From contig ASZJ01000182.1 in NCBI GenBank assembly GCA_000416275.1, positions 1-40,922 on the forward strand: DNA of 40,922 bases. The letters are read 5' to 3'. Position numbers and translations under genes: made by a program. This document shows, one piece after another, positions 26,898 to 36,257 of the stretch. Within the stretch, counting starts at the first letter, position 1; every line of letters starts with the position of its first letter. The stretch is from Osedax symbiont Rs1. GTDB taxonomy: Bacteria; Pseudomonadota; Gammaproteobacteria; Pseudomonadales; Balneatricaceae. The notes under the pieces were generated by a model that saw nothing but the letters and a program-made list of their open reading frames with translations, ran no database searches and was not told where the DNA came from.

Positions 26898-28325
26898 TTA
26901 TTCAGCTTCGAGGGCTTTTTCGATCGGCTCTGGGCTAAAGAGGTTTTTCTTCATCACTACCTTGACCCAAAAAATAGCGATCACCGCCACCACTGCCAGT
27001 ACAATCCCAGCGGCGCCGTAGATCTGTGCACTAAGTTCTGCAGAGGGAGAGGCGTAAATAAGAGCGTATAACATGCCGGCGATACCGATAATCTGCGGTA
27101 GTGGGTAGAAAGGCGTTTTATAGGGACGGGCAATATTAGGGTAGCGACGGCGCAGCGCGATTACATTGATATGCGTGATGATGTAGGCCAGCAGCCAAGC
27201 AATTGCCGCAGATATCAGTAACAGGCCAATAGACTCAGGCTGATCCGCTAGCAACACCATCGGCACACCGGTAATCGCCGCGACAAATAACACCGCAACC
27301 CAAGGGGTTTGAGTGCCTTTAGAAAGAATTTTAAACTGTGGAAATACTTGGCCGTTTTGCGCCATTCCGTAAAGCATACGGGGGATAGAGGCAAGACAAG
27401 TATTTACAGTGCTACAGGTAGCGGCAACTGATAACACCGCTATCAGCACTAGTCCAACCTCACCGAAAGCGGCCTTGGCAAAGTCATAGTGGGGCAGAGA
27501 TGAACTGGCCAATTGCTCTGCTGGTACGTAATACAGTGCGCCCAGGCAATAGATAGCGATAGTAGCGAAAATCAGTGTGACACCAATGGTCATTGAGCGC
27601 GGTATGTTACGCTCCGGCTGTTCGGCATTTTCTACCAGTGGACAGACAAATTCAGCGCCGACAAAACCCCATATAGCCAGTGCCACTAATGTAATCACTT
27701 CAGTGCCCATGGCGTTCCAGTTGGCGGTTAGTTCGATTCCTTCAGGCTTTGGTACTACGACCCCACCCACAGCACTCAAGCCCATCGCCAATAGTAATAT
27801 CACCATCACCAACGCGAGCACCGACTGCAGCTTGGCGAACATGTCCAGCCCTTTGAGGTTGAGTAGGGTAAATAGCGCCAACAGGCCAAAGCCGACACTG
27901 TATTGAGGGAAGATCCCCGGATATATTTTATTGATGATGTAATCGACCAACAGTAGCTCTGCTGATACGGCAAACATTGTCACTACCACATAGCCTGAGA
28001 ATACTGCCAATATCGCCGGAAAATGACCGAGCGCCACTTCGGTATAACTGCCTAAACCGCCCGCTTTGGGGATCATTAAAGAGAGCTCAGAAAAGGAGCT
28101 TATATAGGTTAGTGCCAGAATATAGCCTAGTGCTAAAGGGATGATAAAACCAAGGCCAGCCATACCTGCGCCTTGTAACATCAACACCATCACCCCCTGT
28201 GATACGACCAGGCCAACGGCCACCGCCAGTAGTGCAGCTAAGCCCAGTGTTCTGTTGAAACGGCCAGTGCTCTTGGCACTACTCGCGCTAGATTCACCAG
28301 CTCGGGCCGTGAAGTTCTCAGACAT
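26898..28325 (-). CDS. APC-family amino acid/polyamine permease
   Basis: Inner-membrane APC-superfamily transporter, 475 aa, with about 12 membrane segments. The start at 28325 (MSENFTARAG) has a strong AGGAGA; the longer frame to 28385 runs back through a hairpin and is unlikely. GGLGSYTEVALGHF and FSELSLMIPKAGG in the first helices and RYPNIARPYKTPFYPL near the end are typical of the family. Flanked by an aminotransferase and a deacylase, it probably imports the amine or amino acid they consume; the substrate is not determinable by eye. Confidence 0.85.
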   Translation of the reverse strand: MSENFTARAGESSASSAKSTGRFNRTLGLAALLAVAVGLVVSQGVMVLMLQGAGMAGLGFIIPLALGYILALTYISSFSELSLMIPKAGGLGSYTEVALGHFPAILAVFSGYVVVTMFAVSAELLLVDYIINKIYPGIFPQYSVGFGLLALFTLLNLKGLDMFAKLQSVLALVMVILLLAMGLSAVGGVVVPKPEGIELTANWNAMGTEVITLVALAIWGFVGAEFVCPLVENAEQPERNIPRSMTIGVTLIFATIAIYCLGALYYVPAEQLASSSLPHYDFAKAAFGEVGLVLIAVLSVAATCSTVNTCLASIPRMLYGMAQNGQVFPQFKILSKGTQTPWVAVLFVAAITGVPMVLLADQPESIGLLLISAAIAWLLAYIITHINVIALRRRYPNIARPYKTPFYPLPQIIGIAGMLYALIYASPSAELSAQIYGAAGIVLAVVAVIAIFWVKVVMKKNLFSPEPIEKALEAE

Positions 28326-28373
28326 TTTTTTCTCCTGGAAGATTTTTTTATATTTTTTGTCAGGCAATCGCTG

Positions 28374-28402
28374 AATTTTCAGCACTATTTTTGCTGAAAA
28401 TT
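28374..28402. repeat. Intercistronic hairpin between argE-like and permease genes
   Basis: AATTTTCAGC and GCTGAAAATT form a perfect 10-bp stem separated by 9 bases, immediately after the argE-like stop. There is no T-run directly after the stem on the minus strand, so it may be an mRNA stabiliser or a weak terminator between operon genes. Confidence 0.5.
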
Positions 28403-28406
28403 ATTG

Positions 28407-29561
28407 CTAGCGCAGCTCGTCAACTAAGCGCGTCATAAAAGCTTCGCACTGTTCTATTTGTTTAATGGCAATAAATTCATCGGGCTTGTGACCTTGCTCC
28501 ATACTGCCAGGGCCACAGACTACCGTGGCCACCCCCAAGGCGTTACTAAAAAGTCCGCCCTCAGTGCCAAAACTAATGCTGGCAATCTCGCTATTGGCCG
28601 CCAACTTGCGGACAAATTCAATCGCTTGTGTATCTTCTGTAGTGCTCAATCCTGGGTATTCGGTGAGTTGCTCTATGTTAATAGAACAATTTTTATGTTG
28701 CGCTTGCATCTGCGTACAGAGACTGTCGGCATACGCTTTAAATTCCGCGATCAGAGGCGCGCTGTCTTCTGCGCCTATATTGCGAATTTCAAAATCAAAA
28801 CTAGCCAGCTTTGGCACAATATTTAATGCTGTGCCGCCTTTAACTGTACCTACATGCACGGTGCTGTATGGCACTTCATAGCTATAGTCGAAAGGGCCTT
28901 GCTGGCATTTTTGCATGGCCAGCTGTTCTAGCCAAACAATTAAGCGTGCGGCAAAGTTAACTGCGTTAACCCCTTGTGGCGCCATCCCCGAATGGCATTC
29001 TTTACCATGTACAGTCACTCGTACCGCCACTTTACCTTTGTGCGCGGTCACTACTTTCATCGAAGTCGGTTCACCGATAATGCAAATTGCCGGTTTAATC
29101 GGATGTTGCTTCAGTGTGTCGATAAGACGACGCACCCCAATACAGCCAATTTCCTCATCGTAAGAAAAAGCCAAATGCACGGGGATTTTTAATGGCTGCG
29201 CCACCAATTGCGGTACTGCGGCTAACACGACCGCGATAAAACCTTTCATATCACAAGTGCCACGACCGTAATATAGCCCTTCTTTTTCAGTTAACTGAAA
29301 GGGATCAGTGTGCCAATTTTGCCCGCTAACCGGCACTGTATCGGTATGTCCCGACAGCATAATGCCCGGCTTATCACTGGAGCCTATGGTGGCGTGAAGG
29401 TTAGCTTTACCTCCCTGTTCATCGTAAATAAGCTCACTGGTCACGCCTTGAGCCAGCAGGTATTCTTGCACATATGCCATTAATTGAAGATTGGAGTGAC
29501 AGCTAGTGGTATCAAAAGCGATCAAGCGCTGTAAAATTTGCAGAGAGAGTGGCTGTGCCAT
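28407..29561 (-). CDS. argE: M20-family deacylase, ArgE-like (acetylornithine deacetylase type)
   Basis: Zinc-dependent M20 peptidase-family amidohydrolase. I place the start at the ATG 29561 (384 aa, with AGGA upstream); the longer frame starts at a TTG at 29582. Motifs: LSGHTDTVPV (metal His/Asp), YYGRGTCDMKGF, YDEEIGCIG (catalytic Glu), GEPTSMKVVTAHKG and ECHSGMAPQGVNAV of the dimerisation domain. Length and motifs equal E. coli ArgE (383 aa), so N-acetylornithine or a similar N-acyl amino acid is the natural guess. Its setting beside amine catabolic genes rather than arginine biosynthesis suggests a degradative role. A perfect LysR dyad lies 123 bases upstream. Confidence 0.85.
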   Translation of the reverse strand: MAQPLSLQILQRLIAFDTTSCHSNLQLMAYVQEYLLAQGVTSELIYDEQGGKANLHATIGSSDKPGIMLSGHTDTVPVSGQNWHTDPFQLTEKEGLYYGRGTCDMKGFIAVVLAAVPQLVAQPLKIPVHLAFSYDEEIGCIGVRRLIDTLKQHPIKPAICIIGEPTSMKVVTAHKGKVAVRVTVHGKECHSGMAPQGVNAVNFAARLIVWLEQLAMQKCQQGPFDYSYEVPYSTVHVGTVKGGTALNIVPKLASFDFEIRNIGAEDSAPLIAEFKAYADSLCTQMQAQHKNCSINIEQLTEYPGLSTTEDTQAIEFVRKLAANSEIASISFGTEGGLFSNALGVATVVCGPGSMEQGHKPDEFIAIKQIEQCEAFMTRLVDELR

Positions 29562-30444
29562 GGTGGATCCTATGTCAGTCAATATTTGCTCAGCGCTTAT
29601 AACACTGGGTGAACGTCACAATTAGTGAGATATCCGAGCATAGGACAAATCTTTAGATTATTAAAATAGTATTAAATTCTTATTTGGATTAATAAAAGCT
29701 ATCCAAGAGTATCAGCGGTTGTCGGGTAAAGTTTTATTGATTGAGAGCGCTGCTTGGCTCTGTCAATTTGGAATATGTTTTATAAATTAAGTCATGCAAC
29801 AGTTATTTTATATGAGTCAAATTTTTTGCTAGATGGGTCACAAATAGCAGCATTATCGGCAGCTATTTATGAATCGAAAAAATCTGGCTAAAAAGCAGTA
29901 ATGCCTAAATAATTGGAAAACGGTGATATTGCCAATAAAATAGTCAGTTGATTGGAGTGGCAGAGCGGTAGCTATTAAGCAGGTACAACTATATTAGATC
30001 TGCATGATTGGCAAATATCCTAATGAATTAAGCTAGAGTTCCCACCAGCCAAACATGCAATATGAATACTGCGATAGGCAGGATAAATCTAAAAAAAACA
30101 CCGAGTTCTACGGTGATCTATTCAAGATTGTCGACAATATCCTCATATTGCGGTAAAATCACTGGGAATATCGATGATTTTAAAATTCACATCTGTCAGA
30201 TGTTGCCAGGTATTTGACTAAAAAACTACTGGCTGACTAATAGCAGAGGCACCAAAGAGTGCTTGAAGCTTATGGTAAATATTTAAAGAACGTGCCGTTA
30301 CGCTCTACAGATAGGAATCAAAGCGCAGTATTAAATTACACCAAGCTCAGAATTCTATTGATCGGTTGCGGTCGTAAGTAAGCTTAAATAGCCAATAAAA
30401 ATTCCTAATAATGACAATGTTATTAACTACAGCGGGAAGCGTGT
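29562..30444. other. Gene-free divergent region between argE-like and acnB
   Basis: About 880 bases with no supportable gene. It contains the best LysR-type dyad (29684-29706). Short stretches around 30240-30380 read as possible coding in one frame (for example VLEAYGKYLKNVPLR), but stops interrupt them and I cannot name the source. The promoter for acnB should be in the AT-rich last 150 bases. Confidence 0.45.
29684..29706 (-). promoter_or_regulatory. Candidate LysR operator upstream of the argE-like gene (best copy)
   Basis: TTGGAT, 11 bases, ATCCAA: a perfect 6-bp dyad with exactly the T-N11-A geometry of LysR boxes, 123 bases upstream of the argE-like start. The spacer (TAATAAAAGCT) shares its last seven bases with the site upstream of the LysR gene, more than the dyad alone requires. 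Confidence 0.6.
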
Positions 30445-33255
30445 ATGAATTTGTACTTAGACTATATAGAAGAAATCAAAAGCCGTAAAACAGATCTAGG
30501 ATTGGCTCCTCTGCCAATTGATAGCAGCGAATTGTTAACGGAAATTATTACTCAAATTAAAGACCTAGGGAATGAGCACCGTGAGGATTCTCTTAATTTC
30601 TTCATTTATAACACGTTACCGGGTACGACTAGTGCGGCAGGTGTAAAAGCTAAATTTTTAAAAGAAATTATTCTAGCCGAATCTGTCGTTGCAGAAATCA
30701 CCCCCAGCTTTGCCTTTGAGTTGCTTTCGCATATGAAAGGCGGCCCATCGGTTGAAGTTCTTTTAGATCTGTCCCTAGGTGATGATGCCGCAATTGCAAC
30801 ATCGGCGGCAGAGGTGCTTAAGACTCAAGTGTTTCTGTATGATGCAGACACAGAGCGACTCGCTACAGCATTTAAAAATGGCAATAGTATAGCCAAGGAT
30901 GTTCTCGAAAGTTATGCTCGGGCAGATTTTTTTACTAAGCTTCCTGAAATAGACGAAGAAATCGATGTGGTAACTTACATTGCCGCCGAAGGTGATATTT
31001 CTACGGATTTATTATCACCGGGTAATCAAGCTCACTCTCGATCAGACCGTGAATTACACGGTAAATGCATGATATCTCCAGAAGCTCAAGCTAAAATCGA
31101 AGAGTTTAAAACGTTATATCCGGGCAAAAAGGTGATGTTAATCGCTGAAAAAGGCACCATGGGTGTAGGTTCTTCTAGAATGTCGGGCGTTAACAACGTT
31201 GCCCTATGGGCGGGCGAACAAGCCAGTCCTTATATTCCATTCGTTAACTTCGCTCCAGTAGTGGCGGGAACTAACGGTATATCACCGATCTTTTTAACCA
31301 CCGTTGGGGTAACTGGCGGGATCGGCTTAGATCTTAAAAACTGGGTTAAAAAGCTTGATGCAAACGGTAAGACGGTACTTAACGACAATGGTGATCCGGT
31401 TCTTGTACAGAGCTATTCGGTAGAAACAGGTACAGTACTTACTATCAATACCAAGCAGAAAAAGTTATATAAAGGCGATCAAGAGCTGGTCGACATATCA
31501 TCCGCTTTTACTCCACAATCAGTTGAATTTATGAAAGCTGGTGGCTCATACGCGATAGTGTTCGGTAAAAAATTGCAGAATTTCGCGTCTCAAACGCTTA
31601 GCATTGCACTAAAACCGGTTTTTGCCCCCTCTCAAGAAATCTCTCATGCCGGTCAGGGCCTGACGGCTGTTGAAAAAATATTCAACAAAAACGCTGTTGG
31701 CGTCACAGAGGGAGCCGTTTTACATGCAGGGTCCGATGTTCGTGTCACCGTCAATATTGTTGGCTCTCAAGATACCACCGGCCTGATGACCTCTCAAGAA
31801 TTAGAGTCTATGGCGGCAACGACAATCTCTCCGATTGTTGATGGAGCCTATCAATCAGGTTGTCATACCGCGTCAGTTTGGGATAAAAAAGCACAAGCCA
31901 ATATTCCTAAGTTGATGAGTTTTATGCATAACTTTGGTCTTATCACCGCGCGTGATCCCGAGGGCGTTTATCTGCCTATGACCGATGTTATTCACAAGGT
32001 TTTAAACGATATCACCATCGATGAATGGGCGATCATCATCGGTGGAGATTCCCATACTAGAATGTCTAAAGGTGTGGCATTCGGCGCTGACTCAGGTACC
32101 GTCGCACTTGCGCTGGCGACAGGTGAGGCGACCATGCCAATCCCTGAGTCGGTTAAAGTGACTTTTAAAGGCAAGATGAAAGGGCATATAGATTTTCGTG
32201 ATGTAGTGCATGCCACGCAGTCTCAAATGCTCAAGCAGTTCGGGGATAATATCTTCCAAGGTAGAATCATCGAAGTACACATAGGTACATTACTCGCCGA
32301 TCAAGCCTTTACATTTACCGACTGGACTGCCGAGATGAAGGCGAAAGGTTCTATCTGTATTTCTCAAGATGACAAGTTGATTGAATCTTTAGAAATAGCT
32401 AAGAGCCGCATCCAAATAATGATCAATAAAGGTATGGAAAATGACGCGCGAGTTCTGCATGGTTTAATTGCCAAAGCCGATCAGCGGATTTCCGAAATAA
32501 CATCCGGTGAGATTCCTGCCTTGAAGCCAGATAATAATGCTAAGTATTATTCGGAATTAGTGGTGGATCTTGATCTGATTGATGAGCCGATGATTGCAGA
32601 CCCTGATGTAAATAATGAAGACGTCTCAAAACGCTATACCCATGACGTGATTAGACAACTCTCTTATTATGATGGTAGTAGAGATGTTGATCTCGGATTT
32701 GTCGGATCTTGCATGGTACATAAAGGTGATCTACAAATAATTTCACAGATGTTTAGAAATATAGAGGCAAAAAATGGCAGTATTGAGTTTAAAGCACCGC
32801 TGATTGTCGCCGCCCCGACGTATAACATCATCGATGAATTAAAAGCAGAAGGTGATTGGGATATATTACAAAAATACTCAGGTTTTGAGTTTGATGATAG
32901 TAACCCCAAAGAGTCAGCTCGAACTAAATACGAGAACATGATGTATCTTGAGCGACCAGGCTGTAATTTATGTATGGGTAATCAGGAGAAAGCTGAAAAA
33001 GGTGACACTGTATTGGCTACCTCTACTCGTCTCTTCCAAGGGCGAGTGGTAGAGGACTCCGAGCGCAAGAAAGGTGAATCATTACTAGCATCCACTCCAG
33101 TGGTGGTTTTATCGGCAATTTTGGGACGCACTCCCAGTATGGATGAGTACAAAAAAGCAGTGGACGGTATTAACCTAACTGACTTTGCGCCTCCTCTGGA
33201 AGCTATGACCACAACACCGACTGCTGTGCCTGTTAAAATAATGAACCCTATGTAG
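30445..33255 (+). CDS. acnB: Aconitate hydratase B, long (Bacteroidota-like) type
   Basis: TCA-cycle aconitase / 2-methylisocitrate dehydratase, 936 aa, against 865 in E. coli. The AcnB order of HEAT-like N-terminal domain, swivel domain and catalytic domains is present. The [4Fe-4S] ligands are Cys756 (GSCM), Cys840 and Cys843 (PGCNLCMGNQ). Other landmarks are TGDTNTDDLSP-equivalent EGDISTDLLSPGNQAHSRSD, VGSSRMSGVNN, SQDTTGLMT and GGDSHTRMSKG. Several stretches (EDSLNFFIYNTLPGTTSAAGVKA; HSRSDRELHGKCMI) and the extra length are those I associate with Bacteroidota AcnB rather than the gammaproteobacterial form, suggesting horizontal transfer. It is monocistronic, with gene-free flanks. Confidence 0.93.
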   Translation: MNLYLDYIEEIKSRKTDLGLAPLPIDSSELLTEIITQIKDLGNEHREDSLNFFIYNTLPGTTSAAGVKAKFLKEIILAESVVAEITPSFAFELLSHMKGGPSVEVLLDLSLGDDAAIATSAAEVLKTQVFLYDADTERLATAFKNGNSIAKDVLESYARADFFTKLPEIDEEIDVVTYIAAEGDISTDLLSPGNQAHSRSDRELHGKCMISPEAQAKIEEFKTLYPGKKVMLIAEKGTMGVGSSRMSGVNNVALWAGEQASPYIPFVNFAPVVAGTNGISPIFLTTVGVTGGIGLDLKNWVKKLDANGKTVLNDNGDPVLVQSYSVETGTVLTINTKQKKLYKGDQELVDISSAFTPQSVEFMKAGGSYAIVFGKKLQNFASQTLSIALKPVFAPSQEISHAGQGLTAVEKIFNKNAVGVTEGAVLHAGSDVRVTVNIVGSQDTTGLMTSQELESMAATTISPIVDGAYQSGCHTASVWDKKAQANIPKLMSFMHNFGLITARDPEGVYLPMTDVIHKVLNDITIDEWAIIIGGDSHTRMSKGVAFGADSGTVALALATGEATMPIPESVKVTFKGKMKGHIDFRDVVHATQSQMLKQFGDNIFQGRIIEVHIGTLLADQAFTFTDWTAEMKAKGSICISQDDKLIESLEIAKSRIQIMINKGMENDARVLHGLIAKADQRISEITSGEIPALKPDNNAKYYSELVVDLDLIDEPMIADPDVNNEDVSKRYTHDVIRQLSYYDGSRDVDLGFVGSCMVHKGDLQIISQMFRNIEAKNGSIEFKAPLIVAAPTYNIIDELKAEGDWDILQKYSGFEFDDSNPKESARTKYENMMYLERPGCNLCMGNQEKAEKGDTVLATSTRLFQGRVVEDSERKKGESLLASTPVVVLSAILGRTPSMDEYKKAVDGINLTDFAPPLEAMTTTPTAVPVKIMNPM

Positions 33256-33521
33256 GCAAGTCTGGCGTATTGAGAAGTTTGTGCTTGCTGCTAACATTTT
33301 TGTCCGGATGCTATATGTCGGCAGCTGTTTTTATCATCACTACTTCTCTACGTGCCAGAGGCGTGTGTCATTTGTTGATAGGTTCTGTAGTTAGCAGAGT
33401 AAGTTGCAGCGAAAGAAGTTAACCACAGCAGCAACACAGCGAGCGTTAAAATAGCTAGCTCATGTTTCGATTGCTGAAGTGGTTAATTTTGTGCTCGTCG
33501 TTATCATCTAACTTTGAATAT

Positions 33522-33687
33522 TACCTGAATCAGAGACTTCACTGCACCACATAGCACAAGCTCTTGATTCTACAGCGGTTAGAAAAATACCCGCTGAGCC
33601 TACTGCGGTGCAGCTAAGATTTTTCAATCCCGATGTAGAATCAATATCTTACACTCTGTATTCACTTTGAAGTCACGGATTCAGGTA
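33522..33687. mobile_element. MITE family 2, full-length copy
   Basis: A 166-bp element. The left end TACCTGAATCAGAGACTTC is an imperfect inverted repeat of the right end, GAAGTCACGGATTCAGGTA. TA at both edges would fit a TA-duplicating (IS630/mariner-like) mobiliser. Related sequence: 15904-16070 (full length, diverged), 37577-37638 (one half) and 34921-34942 (one end). Confidence 0.75.
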
Positions 33688-34394
33688 TTAGCTAAGGCCT
33701 AGGGGATAAATGGGCCGTGGTATTGTTCCGTAATCCAATACAGAGTAATCCACAGTGCAAAGTGCGCCGCTATCACAGACAATTACTTTTTTGCAATAGG
33801 CTCAAATGCCGCTCGAAAGTGTTGCGTTGATTTAGTGCGTCCACAGATTTTAGCTGAGGGTCGATGTTAAAAATTTGAAATTGACTGAGGTTCAAAATCT
33901 GCTGGGCAATACTGACTACTCGCGCTTCTATGTCTTTTATTTTTAATACTACGCAATCGCCAAAACCTTTCTTTAAAGCGCCTATGATTGGGCCAGAGCC
34001 TATTACTAAACCGCTCCCTTAACAAATGATTTTTGTGGTAACGCAAAGGGGCCCCGACCCATACTCGGCTCTGTTTTGACCTTCACTTGTACTCCTAGTT
34101 GAGAGTTTATTAGCTCTAATGCAGTCTTTAGATCGACAAGTGGACCAAAGCAGACAAAAGTTTAACCTGAGACCTTTTATCGCCCTTCATTTGAATGTCG
34201 TTATCCCCGTTTTCCAGCCAGCATTGTCTAGCAGCTGTGCTGATTTTTCAGGTATAGGTAGCATTGAGCTTGGTTTCAGCATCCGCTTCCGGCAGAGAAT
34301 GGATTGAAAAGTGTTTCGCAACACTTCCTATATCTTTATAAATCGTATCCAATATCACTTGTTTATAGATGGCTAACCCGATTAATTATTATAG

Positions 34395-34545
34395 TGAGAC
34401 CTCTGCATAACTATTGCGCTCGGTGATACTGCGTTAAAAATCGGCTCAATATGCTCATTTACACCAGTAAACTCCGCTATCTCGCCGGTTTTTGCCTTGC
34501 CTTGTCTTGTCTTACCTTCGCTCGCAACGTCATGCTGAGGTCTCA
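34395..34545 (-). mobile_element. MITE family 1, copy b
   Basis: A 151-bp element with perfect 7-bp ends TGAGACC...GGTCTCA, flanked by TAG on both sides (34392-34394 and 34546-34548). It is the inverse of the copy at 4041-4251 and shares GCGAGCGAAG, ACCGGCGAGATAGCGGAGT, TTACTGGTGTAAATGAGCAT and CACCGAGCGCA-type blocks, but lacks that copy's 47-bp internal block. Confidence 0.8.
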
Positions 34546-34920
34546 TAGTTACTATTTATTTATCAATTTTTAGTAAAACTTTCACAGTTAAGTAGATTTT
34601 ATTTTTATTTCATTATATCTTGAATCAATGCTTAAATAGCCCAGTCATCAATTGCTGCATCTGTGTCGAACAATCATCTTTTATCAGTTGGCAGAAAGTG
34701 ATTTTTCGATGAAAATTCTTAATAATCAATCGTTGGTAATTGAAGAGGAACTATAAATGATGCCCGTTGCTGTGTTAGATATTAATTGGAATACACGTTT
34801 TCAGAGGGAATGAGAACACAAAATTTGACTTCTACAGCACAGTTGAAAATTTTAGTTCCCTTTATAAGGTTTAGTGGAGTTTTTCAAACTGTTGTACGAT
34901 CAATAGCTTGTAAAAAGAGA

Positions 34921-34942
34921 GCAGTGAAGTCACGGATTCAGG
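34921..34942. repeat. Solo end of MITE family 2
   Basis: GCAGTGAAGTCACGGATTCAGGT matches the terminal region of the family 2 MITE. The rest of the element is not recognisable here. It lies about 60 bases upstream of the FAD dehydrogenase gene. Confidence 0.55.
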
Positions 34943-35000
34943 TGCTAGTTAATAATTCCAGCTATACAGAGCTTTTAAATAATCTTATTTTTTGAGTAAC

Positions 35001-36257
35001 ATGATGAACGTAGTCGTTATTGGTGGAGGGGTTGTCGGTGTGACAACTGCCTATTATTTGGCTCAAGCAGGTATGGATGTCACTGTATTAGAGGCGCAGG
35101 AGCAGTATGGAGATTTTGGCGCAACAGCGGGCAACGCTGGATTTCTAAGCCCCAGTGATGCCTTTGCTTGGGCGTCACCTTCGGCTTTGAAAGTGGCGAT
35201 TAAATCGCTGCTAAATCCAGAGTTAGGGGTGCAGTATAAATTTCATATGGATCCAGCTTTATGGGCTTGGACCGCATCATTTTTATCGCAGTGTCGGCGC
35301 AGTAAGTGGCTACAAAATTCAGACTCGAAATTTAAGCTGGCGCAGTATTCCATCGATATGTTGACTGAGTTACGAGAGACTACGAACATAGACTTTGATG
35401 TGAGTGATCAGGGGATTATCTATGCGAGTAGAAGTACCAGTGAATTACAAAAACTGAGTGAGCATTTTAACTTTTTGGGGGAGCGAGGGCTCGAGCTAGA
35501 ATTACTTGACCGAGATGCACTACATCAAAAAATGCCACTGCTGCAAAGCGATAGTAATATTTACGCTGGTGCGGTTTTCTCGCCCAATTGTAAAACTGGT
35601 GACTCTAGCAAATTCACCCGAGAACTGGCGCAGTGGTGCATTAAAAATAGCCGGTGTAAGTTTATTTGGGGTGCTGCAGTGGAGTCTATAGTTAGGGAAA
35701 ATAATAAAATCTCTAGTATTGTGACTTCCAAAGGTGAATTTAAGGCAGATGCGTATGTATTGGCTGCGGGTGCCCACAGTAGTATTTTAGCGCAATCGCT
35801 AGGTATTAAATTACCCATTTATCCGATAAAAGGGTTTTCCATAACGGCACCCTTAATTAATCCTGACATACCGCAGATGCCGGGTTTTGATGATACTGAT
35901 AAGTTAGTCGCTTTATCTGTGTTAGGGGATCGTCTGCGAATTGTTTCTTCCGCGGTCTTTGATGGCTTTGATACCACTCATCGTCAACAAGATTTTCAGG
36001 CGATTTTACGTCTTGCCAAGGAAATACTTCCCGATGTCGCTGATTATAGCGATGTCAAATACTGGGCAGGTTTACGGCCGATGACCCCGAGATCTCTGCC
36101 GATACTAGGGGCTAGTCCGATACAAAATTTATATTTAAATGTCGGTCATGGCAATTTGGGTTGGACTCTCTCCTGCGGCACAGGAAAAATTATTGCTGAT
36201 ATCATCGCCAAAAAAACACCGAAATTAAGTATGGATTTATTTCAATTCAAACTTTAG
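35001..36257 (+). CDS. FAD-dependent D-amino-acid dehydrogenase (DadA-like)
   Basis: DAO-superfamily flavoprotein of about 418 aa that oxidatively deaminates a D-amino acid (or related amine), passing electrons to the respiratory chain. The FAD Rossmann motif VVIGGGVVGVTTAYYLAQAGMDVTVLEA is at the N-terminus, followed by TAGNAGFLSPSDAFAWASP. The C-terminal WAGLRPMTPRSLPILGASP and YLNVGHGNLGWTLSCGTGKI are typical of DadA. The frame opens at a TTG (34992), but ATGs at 35001 and 35004 are better; the ribosome site is weak. It stands alone between repeat-rich spacers, so its substrate cannot be taken from context. Confidence 0.85.
   Translation: MMNVVVIGGGVVGVTTAYYLAQAGMDVTVLEAQEQYGDFGATAGNAGFLSPSDAFAWASPSALKVAIKSLLNPELGVQYKFHMDPALWAWTASFLSQCRRSKWLQNSDSKFKLAQYSIDMLTELRETTNIDFDVSDQGIIYASRSTSELQKLSEHFNFLGERGLELELLDRDALHQKMPLLQSDSNIYAGAVFSPNCKTGDSSKFTRELAQWCIKNSRCKFIWGAAVESIVRENNKISSIVTSKGEFKADAYVLAAGAHSSILAQSLGIKLPIYPIKGFSITAPLINPDIPQMPGFDDTDKLVALSVLGDRLRIVSSAVFDGFDTTHRQQDFQAILRLAKEILPDVADYSDVKYWAGLRPMTPRSLPILGASPIQNLYLNVGHGNLGWTLSCGTGKIIADIIAKKTPKLSMDLFQFKL

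Larger units (their letters stand above)
33256..34991. other. Repeat-rich spacer with decayed coding traces
   Basis: About 1.7 kb without an intact gene. It holds MITE family 2 (33522-33687), MITE family 1 (34395-34545) and a solo family 2 end (34921-34942). Between them, on the minus strand, two interrupted open stretches (about 33780-34010, including VIGSGPIIGALKKGFGDCVV; and about 34020-34170, including DLKTALELINSQLG) look like remains of a gene broken by stops and frameshifts. I do not recognise its family. Confidence 0.5.

Noticed and set aside
28326-28385. Longer N-terminus for the APC permease
   Set aside because: It would run through the intercistronic hairpin; the ATG at 28325 has a strong AGGAGA.
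34786-34995. 69-aa open frame upstream of the FAD dehydrogenase
   Set aside because: It includes a solo MITE end and overlaps the likely promoter; no protein features.
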